Positions 46,453-54,713 of a stretch of 64,000 nucleotides of DNA are shown here, one piece after another. Source of the stretch: UBA1738 sp045538755 (GTDB lineage Bacteria; Bacillota; Clostridia; UBA1381). Location: contig JAZQEC010000044.1 in NCBI GenBank assembly GCA_045538755.1, positions 7,495-71,494 of the forward strand. The letters run 5' to 3'. The translations under genes and the position numbers were made by a program. The notes beneath the pieces were generated by a model. It was not told the origin of the DNA and did not search any database. It saw only the letters and a list, made by a program, of their open reading frames with translations. The first letter of the stretch is position 1. Every line of letters begins with the position of its first letter.

Positions 46453-47223
46453 ATGAAAAAGAATTTATTAAAAGTTGTTGCTCTTGCGGCTGCATCCGTG
46501 CTTACAGTTTCTGTACTTGCAGCTTGCGGCGGAAATTCAGGAGACAATGATAAACTTGTTATGGCTACAAATGCTACATTCCCACCATATGAATTTTATG
46601 AGGGTGAAACTATTGTAGGTATTGATGCTGAAATTGCTGCTGCTATTGCTGAAAAGCTTGATATGGAACTTGAAATTCAGGATACAGAATTTGGTTCAAT
46701 CATTGCAGGTGTTCAGACAGGTAAGTATGACATCGGTATGGCTGGTCTTACAGTAACAGACGAAAGAAAACAGTCAGTAAACTTCACAGACAGCTATGCA
46801 ACAGGTATCCAATCAGTTATCGTTAAAGAAGGTTCAGATATTAAGGCTATTGAAGACCTTGAAGGAAAGAAGATTGGTGTTCAGCAGGATACAACAGGTC
46901 ACATCTATGCATCTGCACCTGTTGAAGAGGGCGGATACGGTGATGAAGCAGTTGTACCTTTTAATAAGGGAACAGACGCCGTTGCAGCTTTAGTTAGCGG
47001 CAAGGTAGACTGCGTAATTATTGATAATGAGCCTGCAAAAGCTTTCGTTGCAGCAAATGAAGGTCTTGTAATTCTTGATACAGAATATGCAGTTGAAGAC
47101 TATGCTATTGCTATTTCAAAAGACAATGCAGATCTTCTTGAAAAGGTAAACGGAGCACTTAATGAACTTATTGAAGACGGAACAGTTAAGGCTATTGTTG
47201 ACAAATATATTGCAGCTGAATAA
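46453..47223 (+). CDS. Polar amino-acid ABC transporter substrate-binding lipoprotein
   Basis: A 256-residue type 3 solute-binding protein. The lipoprotein signal ends LAAC (Cys near 25). NATFPPYEFYEGETIVGIDAEIAAAIAEKL and MAGLTVTDERKQSVNFTDSY are typical of glutamine, cystine or basic amino-acid binders; the ligand cannot be fixed. Its permease and ATPase follow. Confidence 0.9.
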   Translation: MKKNLLKVVALAAASVLTVSVLAACGGNSGDNDKLVMATNATFPPYEFYEGETIVGIDAEIAAAIAEKLDMELEIQDTEFGSIIAGVQTGKYDIGMAGLTVTDERKQSVNFTDSYATGIQSVIVKEGSDIKAIEDLEGKKIGVQQDTTGHIYASAPVEEGGYGDEAVVPFNKGTDAVAALVSGKVDCVIIDNEPAKAFVAANEGLVILDTEYAVEDYAIAISKDNADLLEKVNGALNELIEDGTVKAIVDKYIAAE

Positions 47224-47301
47224 TAAAATAGCATAATAAGTTTTTGAAATGACGTTGCATCTTTTGGTGCAGCGTCAAATCTATGTTTGGGAGTGATTTT
47301 T

Positions 47302-48024
47302 TTGACCGCCTTAAAGGAACAGTTTGTCCTTAATTTTATTGAAGACAACAGGTGGAAATATCTTATTAACGGCTTGGGCAGAACTCTTGTGATTGCCTTT
47401 TTCGCTGTTTTAATAGGAACATTAATCGGTGTAATTGTTGCGACTATCCGTTCTACATACGATAAAAACTACGAGACGATGTCAAGACGAAAGACTTTCG
47501 GCTATTATTTTTTAAAGGTATGTAATGCTGTTTGTAAGGTATACCTCACAGTATTTAGAGGAACTCCGGTAGTAGTGCAGCTGCTTATTGCGTACTTCAT
47601 AATTTTTAAGTCATCCACTAATGGTGTAATGGTTGCATCAATCGCATTTGGTATTAATTCGGGCGCATACGTTGCAGAAATTTTAAGAGGCGGAATTATG
47701 TCCATTGACAACGGGCAGTTTGAGGCAGGAAGGTCGCTGGGATTTAACTATATCCAGACTATGATTTATATTATAATTCCGCAGGTTTTCAAAAGTGTGT
47801 TACCGACTCTTTTAAATGAGTTTATTGCACTTTTAAAAGAAACATCTGTGTCGGGCTATGTTGGAATTGTAGACCTTACAAAGGGCGGAGATATTATAAG
47901 AGGACGCACGTTCTCGGCATTTATGCCGCTTTTTGCAGTTGCGATTATTTATCTTGCTATCGTAATGCTTCTTACGCATATAACAGGCAGACTGGAAAGG
48001 AGATTACGCAGTAATGAAAGATAA
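47302..48024 (+). CDS. Polar amino-acid ABC transporter permease
   Basis: A 240-residue permease of the HisMQ/GlnP type. About five transmembrane segments are visible, starting near residue 24. The EAA loop reads GGIMSIDNGQFEAGRSLGFNYIQTMIYIIIPQ. The TTG at 47302 follows GGGAG by 9 bases; a TTG at 47287 is the alternative. It overlaps the ATPase gene by 11 bases. Confidence 0.9.
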   Translation: MTALKEQFVLNFIEDNRWKYLINGLGRTLVIAFFAVLIGTLIGVIVATIRSTYDKNYETMSRRKTFGYYFLKVCNAVCKVYLTVFRGTPVVVQLLIAYFIIFKSSTNGVMVASIAFGINSGAYVAEILRGGIMSIDNGQFEAGRSLGFNYIQTMIYIIIPQVFKSVLPTLLNEFIALLKETSVSGYVGIVDLTKGGDIIRGRTFSAFMPLFAVAIIYLAIVMLLTHITGRLERRLRSNER

Positions 48025-48754
48025 TATTATAACAGTAAACAATCTTAAAAAACACTATAAAAACGGTGAAATCAAAGCATTAAACGGAATTAATCTTGAG
48101 GTTAAAAGAGGCGAAGTGATTGTTATCATAGGGCCTTCTGGCTGTGGAAAATCAACGTTGCTGCGCTCATTAAACCTTCTTGAAATACCAACCTCGGGCG
48201 AGATTATTTTAGAAGGCATTGATATTGCAGACCCGAAAAACGACGTAAATAAGCATAGACAGAAAATGGGAATGGTATTCCAGCAGTTCAATCTTTTCCC
48301 GCATATGACGGTTTTGAAAAACCTTTGTATAGCTCCTATGAAGCTTAAGAATGTTCCTAAAGCTGAAGCTGAAGCCGAGGCTATGAGGCTTCTGAAGATT
48401 GTAGGACTTGATGATAGAGCTGATGCATATCCTTCACAGCTTTCAGGCGGACAAAAGCAGAGAATTGCAATCGTCAGGGCGCTTTGTATGAAACCTGATG
48501 TAATGCTGTTTGACGAGCCTACATCAGCCCTTGATCCGGAAATGGTAGGTGAGGTTTTGGATGTTATGAAGGACCTTGCAAAGGACGGGATGACAATGCT
48601 TTGTGTAACGCATGAGATGGGCTTTGCTCGAGAGGTTGCAAATCGTGTCATTTTTATGGAGGACGGTATAATCGTAGAAGAGGGAACACCTGATGAGATT
48701 TTCGGGAATCCGAAAAATGATAGAACAAAGGAATTTTTAAGTAAGGTTCTTTAA
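48014..48754 (+). CDS. Polar amino-acid ABC transporter ATP-binding protein
   Basis: A 246-residue GlnQ-type ATPase. Walker A GPSGCGKST, Q-loop, signature LSGGQKQRIAIVRAL, Walker B VMLFDEPTSALDPE and the switch His in VTHEMGFARE are all intact. It energises the permease encoded just upstream. Confidence 0.94.
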   Translation: MKDNIITVNNLKKHYKNGEIKALNGINLEVKRGEVIVIIGPSGCGKSTLLRSLNLLEIPTSGEIILEGIDIADPKNDVNKHRQKMGMVFQQFNLFPHMTVLKNLCIAPMKLKNVPKAEAEAEAMRLLKIVGLDDRADAYPSQLSGGQKQRIAIVRALCMKPDVMLFDEPTSALDPEMVGEVLDVMKDLAKDGMTMLCVTHEMGFAREVANRVIFMEDGIIVEEGTPDEIFGNPKNDRTKEFLSKVL

Positions 48755-48857
48755 ATGAGAGACATTCTTCTTAAAAAGTGGAATTAAAACAATAAAGCTT
48801 ACATATATTTGTGGAGTAAGGAGCTTTTGATTCCTGACATTTAGGAGGTATGTTATT

Positions 48858-49058
48858 ATGAAAAAGTATCTTATGAAATTTATGGCTTTATCTTTTGCAG
48901 CACTTTTAAGTGTATGTGCTCTGGCAGGATGCGGTGGTTCTGCAGACGAAACCCAAACGACTCCGCCTGATGAACAAGCAGAAACAATCAATGTCCCTGA
49001 TGACAAACAGGAACAGGCGCCTGATGTGTCAGTAGGGAATACGGAGATAAAAGAATAA
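48858..49058 (+). CDS. Small lipoprotein
   Basis: A 66-residue protein with a lipoprotein signal peptide ending LAGC (Cys 25), then an acidic, Pro/Gln/Thr-rich tail without a recognisable domain. AGGAGG lies 9 bases before the ATG. It lies 104 bases downstream of the transporter ATPase and may be transcribed with it. Function unknown. Confidence 0.7.
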   Translation: MKKYLMKFMALSFAALLSVCALAGCGGSADETQTTPPDEQAETINVPDDKQEQAPDVSVGNTEIKE

Positions 49059-49067
49059 AATTTATAC

Positions 49068-49104
49068 GGCATAAAATCTCTTAAAAGGATTTTATGCCAT
49101 TTTT
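49068..49104 (+). terminator. Terminator after the small lipoprotein
   Basis: A perfect 11-bp stem (49068-49078 with 49088-49098), 9-base loop and a T-rich tail. The tail itself begins a second 11-bp inverted repeat with a 2-base centre (49098-49121). Confidence 0.8.
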
Positions 49105-49180
49105 GTTGCACAACAAAAATGATTGTGGTACTACAGAAAAAAATCAATAAATATCTTACTAATGAGAGAGAAATCTCTTG

Positions 49181-49209
49181 GTCAAAAATAAGTCAAAAAT
49201 CAGTCAAAA
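49181..49209. repeat. Three GTCAAAA repeats at 11-bp period beside tRNA-Lys
   Basis: GTCAAAA at 49181, 49192 and 49203, exactly 11 bases apart, about 70 bases past the 3' end of tRNA-Lys. Spaced repeats of this kind near a tRNA 3' end resemble integrase arm sites left by an excised element. No integrase or duplicated tRNA end is present here. Confidence 0.4.
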
Positions 49210-49235
49210 CACAAAAATAGTGATTTTTTGAAAAA

Positions 49236-49271
49236 CAAAAAAACCCGCAAAACCTTGTGGTATGCGGGTTT
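49236..49271 (-). terminator. Terminator of tRNA-Lys
   Basis: A 9-bp stem (49241-49249 with 49263-49271) followed on the minus strand by a run of T residues, 6 bases past the tRNA 3' end. Confidence 0.85.
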
Positions 49272-49276
49272 TAACG

Positions 49277-49352
49277 TGGTGCGCCTTCAGGGGCTCGAAC
49301 CCTGGACACCCTGATTAAGAGTCAGGTGCTCTACCAGCTGAGCTAAAGGCAC
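49277..49352 (-). tRNA. tRNA-Lys (anticodon CTT)
   Basis: The minus strand gives a standard 76-base cloverleaf. The acceptor stem GTGCCTT pairs with AAGGCGC, the D-arm reads AGCTCAGCTGGTAGAGC, the anticodon loop CTCTTAA has anticodon CTT, and the T-arm contains GGTTCGAGCC. The CCA end is encoded. Confidence 0.96.
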
Positions 49353-49555
49353 ATTTTGCTGTCTTGATTGACAACTTCTATATAATACCACAATTTCTGC
49401 GGCTTGTCAACCTTTTTTTTTGAAAAAAATTAAAGTTTTTTTCGAAACGTAAAATAATATTAGGAAAAACTATAAATATGATTAAGTGAATAAAATCACA
49501 TTGTTTGCTAATATTACAAACTGTACAATTATGCGAATTTGAAGGGTGATTTGTG

Positions 49556-49584
49556 TTGACAGTAAAGGCGGATTGTGGTATTCT
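49556..49584 (+). promoter_or_regulatory. ftsH promoter
   Basis: A perfect TTGACA (49556-49561), a 17-base spacer and TATTCT (49579-49584), 41 bases before the ftsH ATG. Confidence 0.75.
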
Positions 49585-49625
49585 ATATTCTAATGGGAAG
49601 GATTACCATTTGAAAGGAAAAAATA

Positions 49626-51563
49626 ATGAACGAAAAAAATAACAATAAAAATTCAAACAATATGAATAAATCGCCGATAATATACTTTATTATATTATCG
49701 TTAGTTGCAACTGTGGGGCTTAATTTTCTCTTAAATTTCCTTATGAGTCCGGAAAAAAAGGAAATTTATTATAATGAATTTCTGCAGATGGTAGAAGAGG
49801 GAAAGGTTGAAAGTGTAGAAATACAATCTGACCAAATTATTATATACCAAAAGGCCGAAAATGAAGAAAAAAATAGCATCGCTTCGATGTACATTGATAC
49901 TCTGACGCCACCGATAAAAAAAGAATATTATACAGGAAATGTTAACGATCCCGATCTTGTTAAAAAGCTGGAAGAACATAACGTAAAATATAAAAGAAGT
50001 ATCGTGCAAAATAACTTCTTTGTAGACTTTTTGCTATCATGGATTTTGCCTATCGGTCTAATTTATCTTTTCTTTGGACTTATTATGCGTACGATGGGCA
50101 AGAAAATGGGTGGCGGCGGAATTATGGGAATAGGTCAATCCAATGCCAAAATGTATATGGAAAATAAAACAGGGGTAACCTTTCAGGATGTTGCAGGGCA
50201 GAGTGAAGCAAAAGAGTCACTTGATGAAATAGTAGACTTTTTGCATAATCCGGCAAAATACATTGCAATCGGTGCAAAGCAGCCTAAAGGAGCGCTTTTG
50301 GTAGGACCTCCCGGAACAGGTAAAACCCTGCTTGCAAAGGCAGTTGCAGGCGAGGCTAATGTGCCGTTTTTCTCAATTTCAGGTTCGAATTTTGTAGAAA
50401 TGTTTGTAGGTGTAGGTGCATCAAGAGTGAGAGACCTTTTTAAACAAGCTGCGGCAAAAGCACCGTGCATAATATTTATAGATGAAATTGATGCCATAGG
50501 AAAAAGCCGTGACAGTCAGTACGGCGGCGGAAACGATGAACGTGAGCAAACGCTGAATCAGTTGCTGTCAGAAATGGACGGATTTGATTCTTCAAAGGGT
50601 GTGGTAATTCTTGCGGCAACTAACAGACCGGAAATTCTCGACAAAGCTCTTTTAAGACCTGGACGATTTGATAGACGTATAATTGTAGAAAAACCTGACT
50701 TAAAGGGCAGAGAGGACATTTTAAAGGTTCATATAAAGAATGTAAGAACTTCGCCGGATATAGATTTGCATGAAATTGCGCTTGCAACAAGCGGAGCCGT
50801 TGGAGCAGACCTTGCAAATATGGTTAATGAAGCGGCACTTCGGGCTGTTAGAATGAAGAGAAATGTGGTCATTCAGGAAGACTTAATGGACGCTGTCGAA
50901 ATCATAATTGCCGGTAAAGAGAAAAAGGACAGAATTTTATCAGATAAGGAAAAGAAAATTGTTGCTTATCATGAGGTTGGTCATGCACTTGCTACGGCGC
51001 TTCAAAAAAATACCGATCCTGTTCAAAAAATTACAATAGTTCCGAGGACGATGGGTGCTTTGGGATATACAATGCAGATGCCTGAAGAAGAGCATTACCT
51101 GATGAGTAAGGACGAAATTTTAGACGAGCTCACAGTGCTTTTAGCAGGTCGTGTAGCGGAAGAAATCGTATTTAACACAAAAACAACAGGTGCAGCGAAT
51201 GATATCGAACGCGCAAATGACCTTGCGCGTGCTATGATAGCACAGTATGGTATGAGTGATAGATTTGGTATGGCAGCGCTGGAAAAAGTGCAGAGCAAGT
51301 ATTTGGACGGCAGGAATGTTCCAAACTGTTCGGAAGAAACAAGAACGCAACTGGATAATGAAATTATAAAGGTGCTTAAAGAAGCTCATGACAAAGCAGA
51401 AAGATTGCTTGGAGAAAATATGGAGGCACTTCATAGGATTTCAGAATTTCTCATTGAAAAGGAAACAATTACAGGCGAGCAGTTTATGACGATACTTAAT
51501 GAAATTCGAAATCCGGAAAAAGAAGTGTCAGGAAAAGAGCTGGAAGCGGAAGATATGGAATAA
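49626..51563 (+). CDS. ftsH: ATP-dependent zinc metalloprotease FtsH
   Basis: A 645-residue membrane AAA protease. Two transmembrane segments (about 17-38 and 130-152) flank an extracellular domain. The AAA domain has GPPGTGKT near 227, FIDEIDAIG, and the second-region-of-homology ATNRPEILDKALLRPGRFDR. The zinc motif is HEVGH near 449. It degrades membrane and short-lived cytoplasmic proteins. It has its own promoter and terminator. Confidence 0.96.
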   Translation: MNEKNNNKNSNNMNKSPIIYFIILSLVATVGLNFLLNFLMSPEKKEIYYNEFLQMVEEGKVESVEIQSDQIIIYQKAENEEKNSIASMYIDTLTPPIKKEYYTGNVNDPDLVKKLEEHNVKYKRSIVQNNFFVDFLLSWILPIGLIYLFFGLIMRTMGKKMGGGGIMGIGQSNAKMYMENKTGVTFQDVAGQSEAKESLDEIVDFLHNPAKYIAIGAKQPKGALLVGPPGTGKTLLAKAVAGEANVPFFSISGSNFVEMFVGVGASRVRDLFKQAAAKAPCIIFIDEIDAIGKSRDSQYGGGNDEREQTLNQLLSEMDGFDSSKGVVILAATNRPEILDKALLRPGRFDRRIIVEKPDLKGREDILKVHIKNVRTSPDIDLHEIALATSGAVGADLANMVNEAALRAVRMKRNVVIQEDLMDAVEIIIAGKEKKDRILSDKEKKIVAYHEVGHALATALQKNTDPVQKITIVPRTMGALGYTMQMPEEEHYLMSKDEILDELTVLLAGRVAEEIVFNTKTTGAANDIERANDLARAMIAQYGMSDRFGMAALEKVQSKYLDGRNVPNCSEETRTQLDNEIIKVLKEAHDKAERLLGENMEALHRISEFLIEKETITGEQFMTILNEIRNPEKEVSGKELEAEDME

Positions 51564-51621
51564 AAACTGCTGTTTTGAAAATTTGAGTATTAAATATCTT
51601 GTAGAAAAAAGAAAATAATTT

Positions 51622-51661
51622 AGCCACCTGTTCAAGACCGATTTGAACAGGTGGCTTTTTT
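51622..51661 (+). terminator. ftsH terminator
   Basis: A perfect 14-bp stem (51622-51635 with 51643-51656), 7-base loop and a T6 tail. Confidence 0.93.
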
Positions 51662-51686
51662 ATTAGTTTTATGTAACTAAAGTAAT

Positions 51687-51715
51687 AAGGGTTGAGCATT
51701 GCTCAACCCTTTTAG
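51687..51715 (-). terminator. Original rubrerythrin terminator, displaced by insertion
   Basis: A perfect 11-bp stem (51687-51697 with 51701-51711), loop ATT, A/T-rich flanks. It stands 17 bases beyond the displaced rubrerythrin stop codon and resembles the terminator that follows the intact gene at 63773-63800. Confidence 0.8.
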
Positions 51716-51731
51716 TTTCAACGTTTTGTTC

Positions 51732-51845
51732 TTATTTAAAGTATCTCTTTAAAAGTCCCTCTAAGCCTTTTCCATGACGAGCTTCACAATAGGACTTGCT
51801 TGTGAAACCCTTGATATTACTGCATTTTTCAAAACTTTCTTTCAT
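51732..51845 (-). CDS. Chimeric 37-codon ORF: element leader plus displaced rubrerythrin tail
   Basis: The minus strand encodes MKESFEKCSNIKG..., then EARHGKGLEGLLKRYFK and a stop. The last 17 residues are the true C-terminus of a rubrerythrin (compare EARHGKAFQGFLDRMFK in the gene at the right end). The first 20 come from the element. A TTGATT-17-TATAAT promoter reads into it, and a GGTGGGC-rich arm site precedes the ATG in place of a good ribosome site. It marks the insertion junction; whether it is translated is unknown. Confidence 0.55.
   Translation of the reverse strand: MKESFEKCSNIKGFTSKSYCEARHGKGLEGLLKRYFK
51769..51776. other. Left attachment core
   Basis: TTTCCATG, within AAGCCTTTTCCATGACGAGC. 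The right copy reads AAGCCTTTCCATGCCGAGC. The shared 8 bases are the size of a tyrosine-recombinase overlap region. Codons on the core's low-coordinate side are original gene tail; those on the other side belong to the element. Confidence 0.7.
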
Positions 51846-51847
51846 TT

Positions 51848-51883
51848 TGCCCACCAACTGCCCACCTTTTTCTTGTGCCCACC
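51848..51883. repeat. Left arm-type sites (3 x TGCCCACC)
   Basis: TGCCCACC at 51848-51855, 51859-51866 and 51876-51883. The same octamer, in both orientations, occurs in a cluster at the right end (63598-63668). Paired clusters at both ends are what integrase arm-binding sites look like. Confidence 0.65.
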
Positions 51884-51971
51884 ATTTGAAGAATAAGGAC
51901 AAAAGAACAGTGGTTATTTTGTCTGTTTCTGTTTATCACAGTATATTTATATTCTGTGATTATGTGTTTTT

Positions 51972-52000
51972 ATTATACCATATATTTTTCTATAAATCAA
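51972..52000 (-). promoter_or_regulatory. Leftward promoter at the element's left end
   Basis: On the minus strand TTGATT (51995-52000), a 17-base spacer and TATAAT (51972-51977). Its -35, -10 and sequence just before the -10 match the promoter at 52811-52839. It reads toward the left junction and the chimeric ORF. Confidence 0.6.
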
Positions 52001-52008
52001 GCACAATT

Positions 52009-52380
52009 CTATTCCCATTGCCAAGTGTCCATAAAGAAAGATATATCTTCATAAGTAAAACAGTTTTCTACTGCCCAAACAAGCACATCTTTATAAAACC
52101 TGTGGGCATTAAGATATGTACCCCCTGCATACTCAAACCAAGAACTTGTCCCCAAATAGAAACAATTATCTTCTTGTGAAATTAGTTTTTTATATTCTTC
52201 TTCTGTGAATATTTGTCCATTTTCATCTTCTGCAAGCCAATTTTCTTTGCCCATTACTTCATAAAAACAATATTTGTAAAATTCTTCTTCACTATCAAAG
52301 GTCTTTTTTACAACCTCATAATTTCCTTTGCCCTTTTCATTATTCTTAAAAGCATCCCAAATAAAATAATAATCTGCCAT
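52009..52380 (-). CDS. Hypothetical protein, paralogue of the next gene
   Basis: A 123-residue acidic, aromatic-rich soluble protein. It is not recognised. It shares the layout YYFIxxxxxxGKGxYExV, then EFxxYxF, TxxEYxxLI, and FEYxxG with the 52434 product, and both genes have nearly the same leader (AAAGGG, TGTTGAAAA, ATG). The two are therefore an old tandem duplication. Many Tyr, Phe and Trp residues and a low Lys/Arg content suggest a small protein-binding module. Being accessory cargo, a phage-related or anti-defence role is possible but unsupported. Confidence 0.6.
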   Translation of the reverse strand: MADYYFIWDAFKNNEKGKGNYEVVKKTFDSEEEFYKYCFYEVMGKENWLAEDENGQIFTEEEYKKLISQEDNCFYLGTSSWFEYAGGTYLNAHRFYKDVLVWAVENCFTYEDISFFMDTWQWE

Positions 52381-52433
52381 TTTTCAACACCCTTTATTCT
52401 TTATATGTATATTACTTGTTGTTGCAATGGTTT

Positions 52434-52784
52434 TTAAATATAACAATCAACCATAGTTTTTATTTGGTATCTGTCCATATAGTAATTAACTTCTGTATTT
52501 ACTACTTCTCTATAAAAACCACAATCAATTCCATCTACATAATCAAATATTTCTCCCTTTTCTTGAAAAACCAAGCACTGCTCCTCTTTTTCTTTGATAA
52601 GGTTTTCATATTCTAATTGAGTTATAATTTCCTTTGTATTGCTTTCAAAAAAGTATTCTTCTTTATTGATTATATTCCAAAATACATAATTGTGAAACTC
52701 TATCTCATTATTGCTTTTTGCAAAAACTACTAACTCATATTCTCCTTTGTTTCTTCCTTTTCTTATAAAATAGTATTCACACAT
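52434..52784 (-). CDS. Hypothetical protein, paralogue of the 52009 product
   Basis: A 116-residue soluble protein starting MCEYYFIRKGRNKGEYELV. It aligns by eye along its length with the 52009 product (YYFI, EYExV, EFxxYVF, LEYENLI, FDYVDG, FYREV), with maybe a quarter to a third identity. The ATG at 52784 has AAAGGGG 8 bases upstream; a GTG at 52793 is the alternative. A TTGATT-17-TATAAT promoter precedes it. Function unknown. Confidence 0.6.
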   Translation of the reverse strand: MCEYYFIRKGRNKGEYELVVFAKSNNEIEFHNYVFWNIINKEEYFFESNTKEIITQLEYENLIKEKEEQCLVFQEKGEIFDYVDGIDCGFYREVVNTEVNYYMDRYQIKTMVDCYI

Positions 52785-52810
52785 TTTCAACACCCCTTTA
52801 ATTGCTTTTT

Positions 52811-52839
52811 ATTATACCATATATCTGTCAAGAAATCAA
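52811..52839 (-). promoter_or_regulatory. Promoter of the paralogue pair
   Basis: On the minus strand TTGATT (52834-52839), a 17-base spacer and TATAAT (52811-52816), 27 bases before the ATG at 52784. Confidence 0.65.
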
Positions 52840-52864
52840 TAATTTTACAGAATAAACACATAAA

Positions 52865-52911
52865 AGAAAAAAACCACCACACAACCATAATTTTTGTTGG
52901 TTGGTGGTGGT
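52865..52911 (-). terminator. Terminator after the 52916 gene
   Basis: An imperfect 13-bp stem of ACC/GGT repeats (52873-52886 with 52899-52911), followed on the minus strand by TTTTTTTCTTTT. Confidence 0.8.
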
Positions 52912-52915
52912 GGGG

Positions 52916-53320
52916 TTATGCAGTTCTCACAAGTCCCCCAAATCTTTGAGCAAAACCAATACTGCCAAACTCACTGAAATCTGGGCAATCAACATTATAG
53001 ACATAAGACAAAGCAATATTATCTTTTAAATCTTCTCTGTCAGTTTGCCACTCTTCCTTGTATTTACTGACATAGAGTAAAGCAAGTAATTCTCCAAACT
53101 CTGTATTACTATGCAGAATATGATAAACAACTGCATTGTGTTTTTTCTCAAAGTCCTTAACTACTGCCTTTTCTGTGTCATTGATATAATACAATATACC
53201 AAGTTGTTCAGTCTTGTATAACTGCCCATTTTTGAAGTCTGTAATAACTTCATTGCATAACCCAGAAAGTTTCAATCTGGTTAAGCACTCTTTCTTTTGT
53301 TCTTCTAATGTTGGTGTCAT
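52916..53320 (-). CDS. Conserved hypothetical protein of Clostridia mobile elements
   Basis: A 134-residue soluble protein. Its frame PTLEEQKKECLTRLKLSGL, then a GILYYI strand, YKEEWQTDRED and the ending EFGSIGF..GGLVRTA, looks like a family of short hypothetical proteins I recall from conjugative and integrative elements of gut Clostridia. I know no function or established name for it. The ATG is preceded by AAAGGGAG. It ends at a strong terminator. Confidence 0.65.
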   Translation of the reverse strand: MTPTLEEQKKECLTRLKLSGLCNEVITDFKNGQLYKTEQLGILYYINDTEKAVVKDFEKKHNAVVYHILHSNTEFGELLALLYVSKYKEEWQTDREDLKDNIALSYVYNVDCPDFSEFGSIGFAQRFGGLVRTA

Positions 53321-53553
53321 TTGAAAGCACTCCCTTTATTGATTATTTTGCTATGCTTTTTATTTATAGGGAACTTCTAAAACACCTTTTTTAAATATCT
53401 CTTTAATAAACCTTTGAATACTTTGTCTGCCTACTTTTGTTTTTTTGACACTAAAATAGCATTGGGAGTTAAAATCATTACTAAACTAATGCTATTTTTT
53501 AATAATTCAAAATATCTGTTTAATAGACTTTTAAAAACTTTTCCAGAGTATAA

Positions 53554-53582
53554 GAAAACCACCAACTGACATTGTTGGTGGT
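53554..53582 (-). terminator. Terminator after the 53590 gene
   Basis: A perfect 9-bp stem (53558-53566 with 53574-53582), 7-base loop, then TTTTCTTAT on the minus strand. The stem sequence ACCACCAAC resembles the terminator at 52873. Confidence 0.85.
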
Positions 53583-53589
53583 ATGTATG

Positions 53590-54117
53590 CTATTCTTCAA
53601 TTTTAATTTTTTCTCTTATTGCTTTTATCAACTCAAAACACAAAACTATAACTGAACCATAATCAAGCACTTCAAAATAAGGTTCTTCCTTTGTTTCCTT
53701 AAAATACAAATCACAGTCATACTTCAACCCACTGTATATGAAGAAAAAATAAATGGTGTCTATGGGTTCTCTACTCTCTGCTATTACTTTTAATTGTTGC
53801 TTGATTTTTTCTTCAACTTCTGTTCTTCTCATTATATTATAGCATAGTTTTATATCTAAATCTTCTGCAACACTTTCTATTAAAGCAACATATTTTTTAA
53901 GAAAATCTGTATCAACTCTGCTTTGTCCTATTGTTTCTATATCACATATCTGTTTCATAATAGTGTCCAAAGAACACATTATTATTTCATAATCAAGCAG
54001 TTTCTTTTGGCAGTATTCAATAAATCTTCTTGTTTCTTCTGCATTTAAAAAGTGTTCTTTTTTAAACTCACTTAATGATTTTTTCACATTATCTGTTGTG
54101 GGGAGCAGTGTCCCCAC
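53590..54117 (-). CDS. Hypothetical helical protein
   Basis: A 175-residue, probably all-helical soluble protein: long amphipathic stretches (ETRRFIEYCQKKLLDYEIIM, KKYVALIESVAEDLDIKLCY), then an aromatic segment TIYFFFIYSGLKYDCDLYF and a C-terminal helix. No domain recognised. It starts 9 bases after the stop of the 54127 gene, with AGGAGGG upstream, and is probably in the same transcript. Confidence 0.55.
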   Translation of the reverse strand: MGTLLPTTDNVKKSLSEFKKEHFLNAEETRRFIEYCQKKLLDYEIIMCSLDTIMKQICDIETIGQSRVDTDFLKKYVALIESVAEDLDIKLCYNIMRRTEVEEKIKQQLKVIAESREPIDTIYFFFIYSGLKYDCDLYFKETKEEPYFEVLDYGSVIVLCFELIKAIREKIKIEE

Positions 54118-54126
54118 CCTCCTTTC

Positions 54127-54591
54127 TTAAAATTGAATTAGTATTGATATGTAATTAGGTGTTATAACACTGTTTTTTACATTTAGTGTCATATTATAAT
54201 TTTGTATTTGTTTATTACCATTGAAGGTATCTACTACAAAGCAAGGTCTTATTTCCTTACAAGATAATATTTCTGCTATCACACCTAAATGTTCTCTTGT
54301 ATAGTCAGGTGTTATAGGCATATTTACCATAACTAATTTATCATACCCCAAAGGTTCAAAAGAAACATTATCAAAAAACCACTTTGTCAATAGCATTTCA
54401 CACCTTGCTCCATTTTGGCACATATAACCAAACTGAACCTTTTTCCTATAAGAATTGTCAAGCAACTCTTGTGGAATACCTTTTAGTATTTCAATGTCTG
54501 CATTTCTCAAATTCTTATAGACCTTTTTGTTTTTCTTTTTACTTTTTGCCATTTTATCTTTTGTAGCAGTTTGCAAAGGGAACACCACCAT
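54127..54591 (-). CDS. Hypothetical protein with a Lys-rich N-terminus
   Basis: A 154-residue protein. After KDKMAKSKKKNKKVYK, a strongly basic stretch, comes a mixed alpha/beta region (CQNGARCEMLLTKWFF, LVMVNMPITPDY, ILSCKEIRPCFVVDTFNG). It is not recognised. The ATG at 54591 has AAGGAGG 11 bases upstream, so it was preferred over an internal ATG at 54552. It follows the integrase gene on the same strand after 122 bases. Confidence 0.5.
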   Translation of the reverse strand: MVVFPLQTATKDKMAKSKKKNKKVYKNLRNADIEILKGIPQELLDNSYRKKVQFGYMCQNGARCEMLLTKWFFDNVSFEPLGYDKLVMVNMPITPDYTREHLGVIAEILSCKEIRPCFVVDTFNGNKQIQNYNMTLNVKNSVITPNYISILIQF

Positions 54592-54713
54592 TGACTGCTA
54601 CTCCTCCTTTTAATTTATTTTTTTGTTTTGTGTTCTATATATAATAAAGAAAACACTGTTTAAGTATCTTCATTATCTCCATTAGAGGAGGTAAAGGGTG
54701 GAAATACCACCCT

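Noticed and set aside
49181..49209. Possible miniature CRISPR array
   Set aside because: The GTCAAAA units are only 7 bases with 4-base gaps; there is no room for spacers and there are no cas genes in the window.
51796..52179. 127-codon plus-strand frame at the left end of the element
   Set aside because: It runs antisense to the 52009 gene and across the arm repeats, and has no ribosome site.
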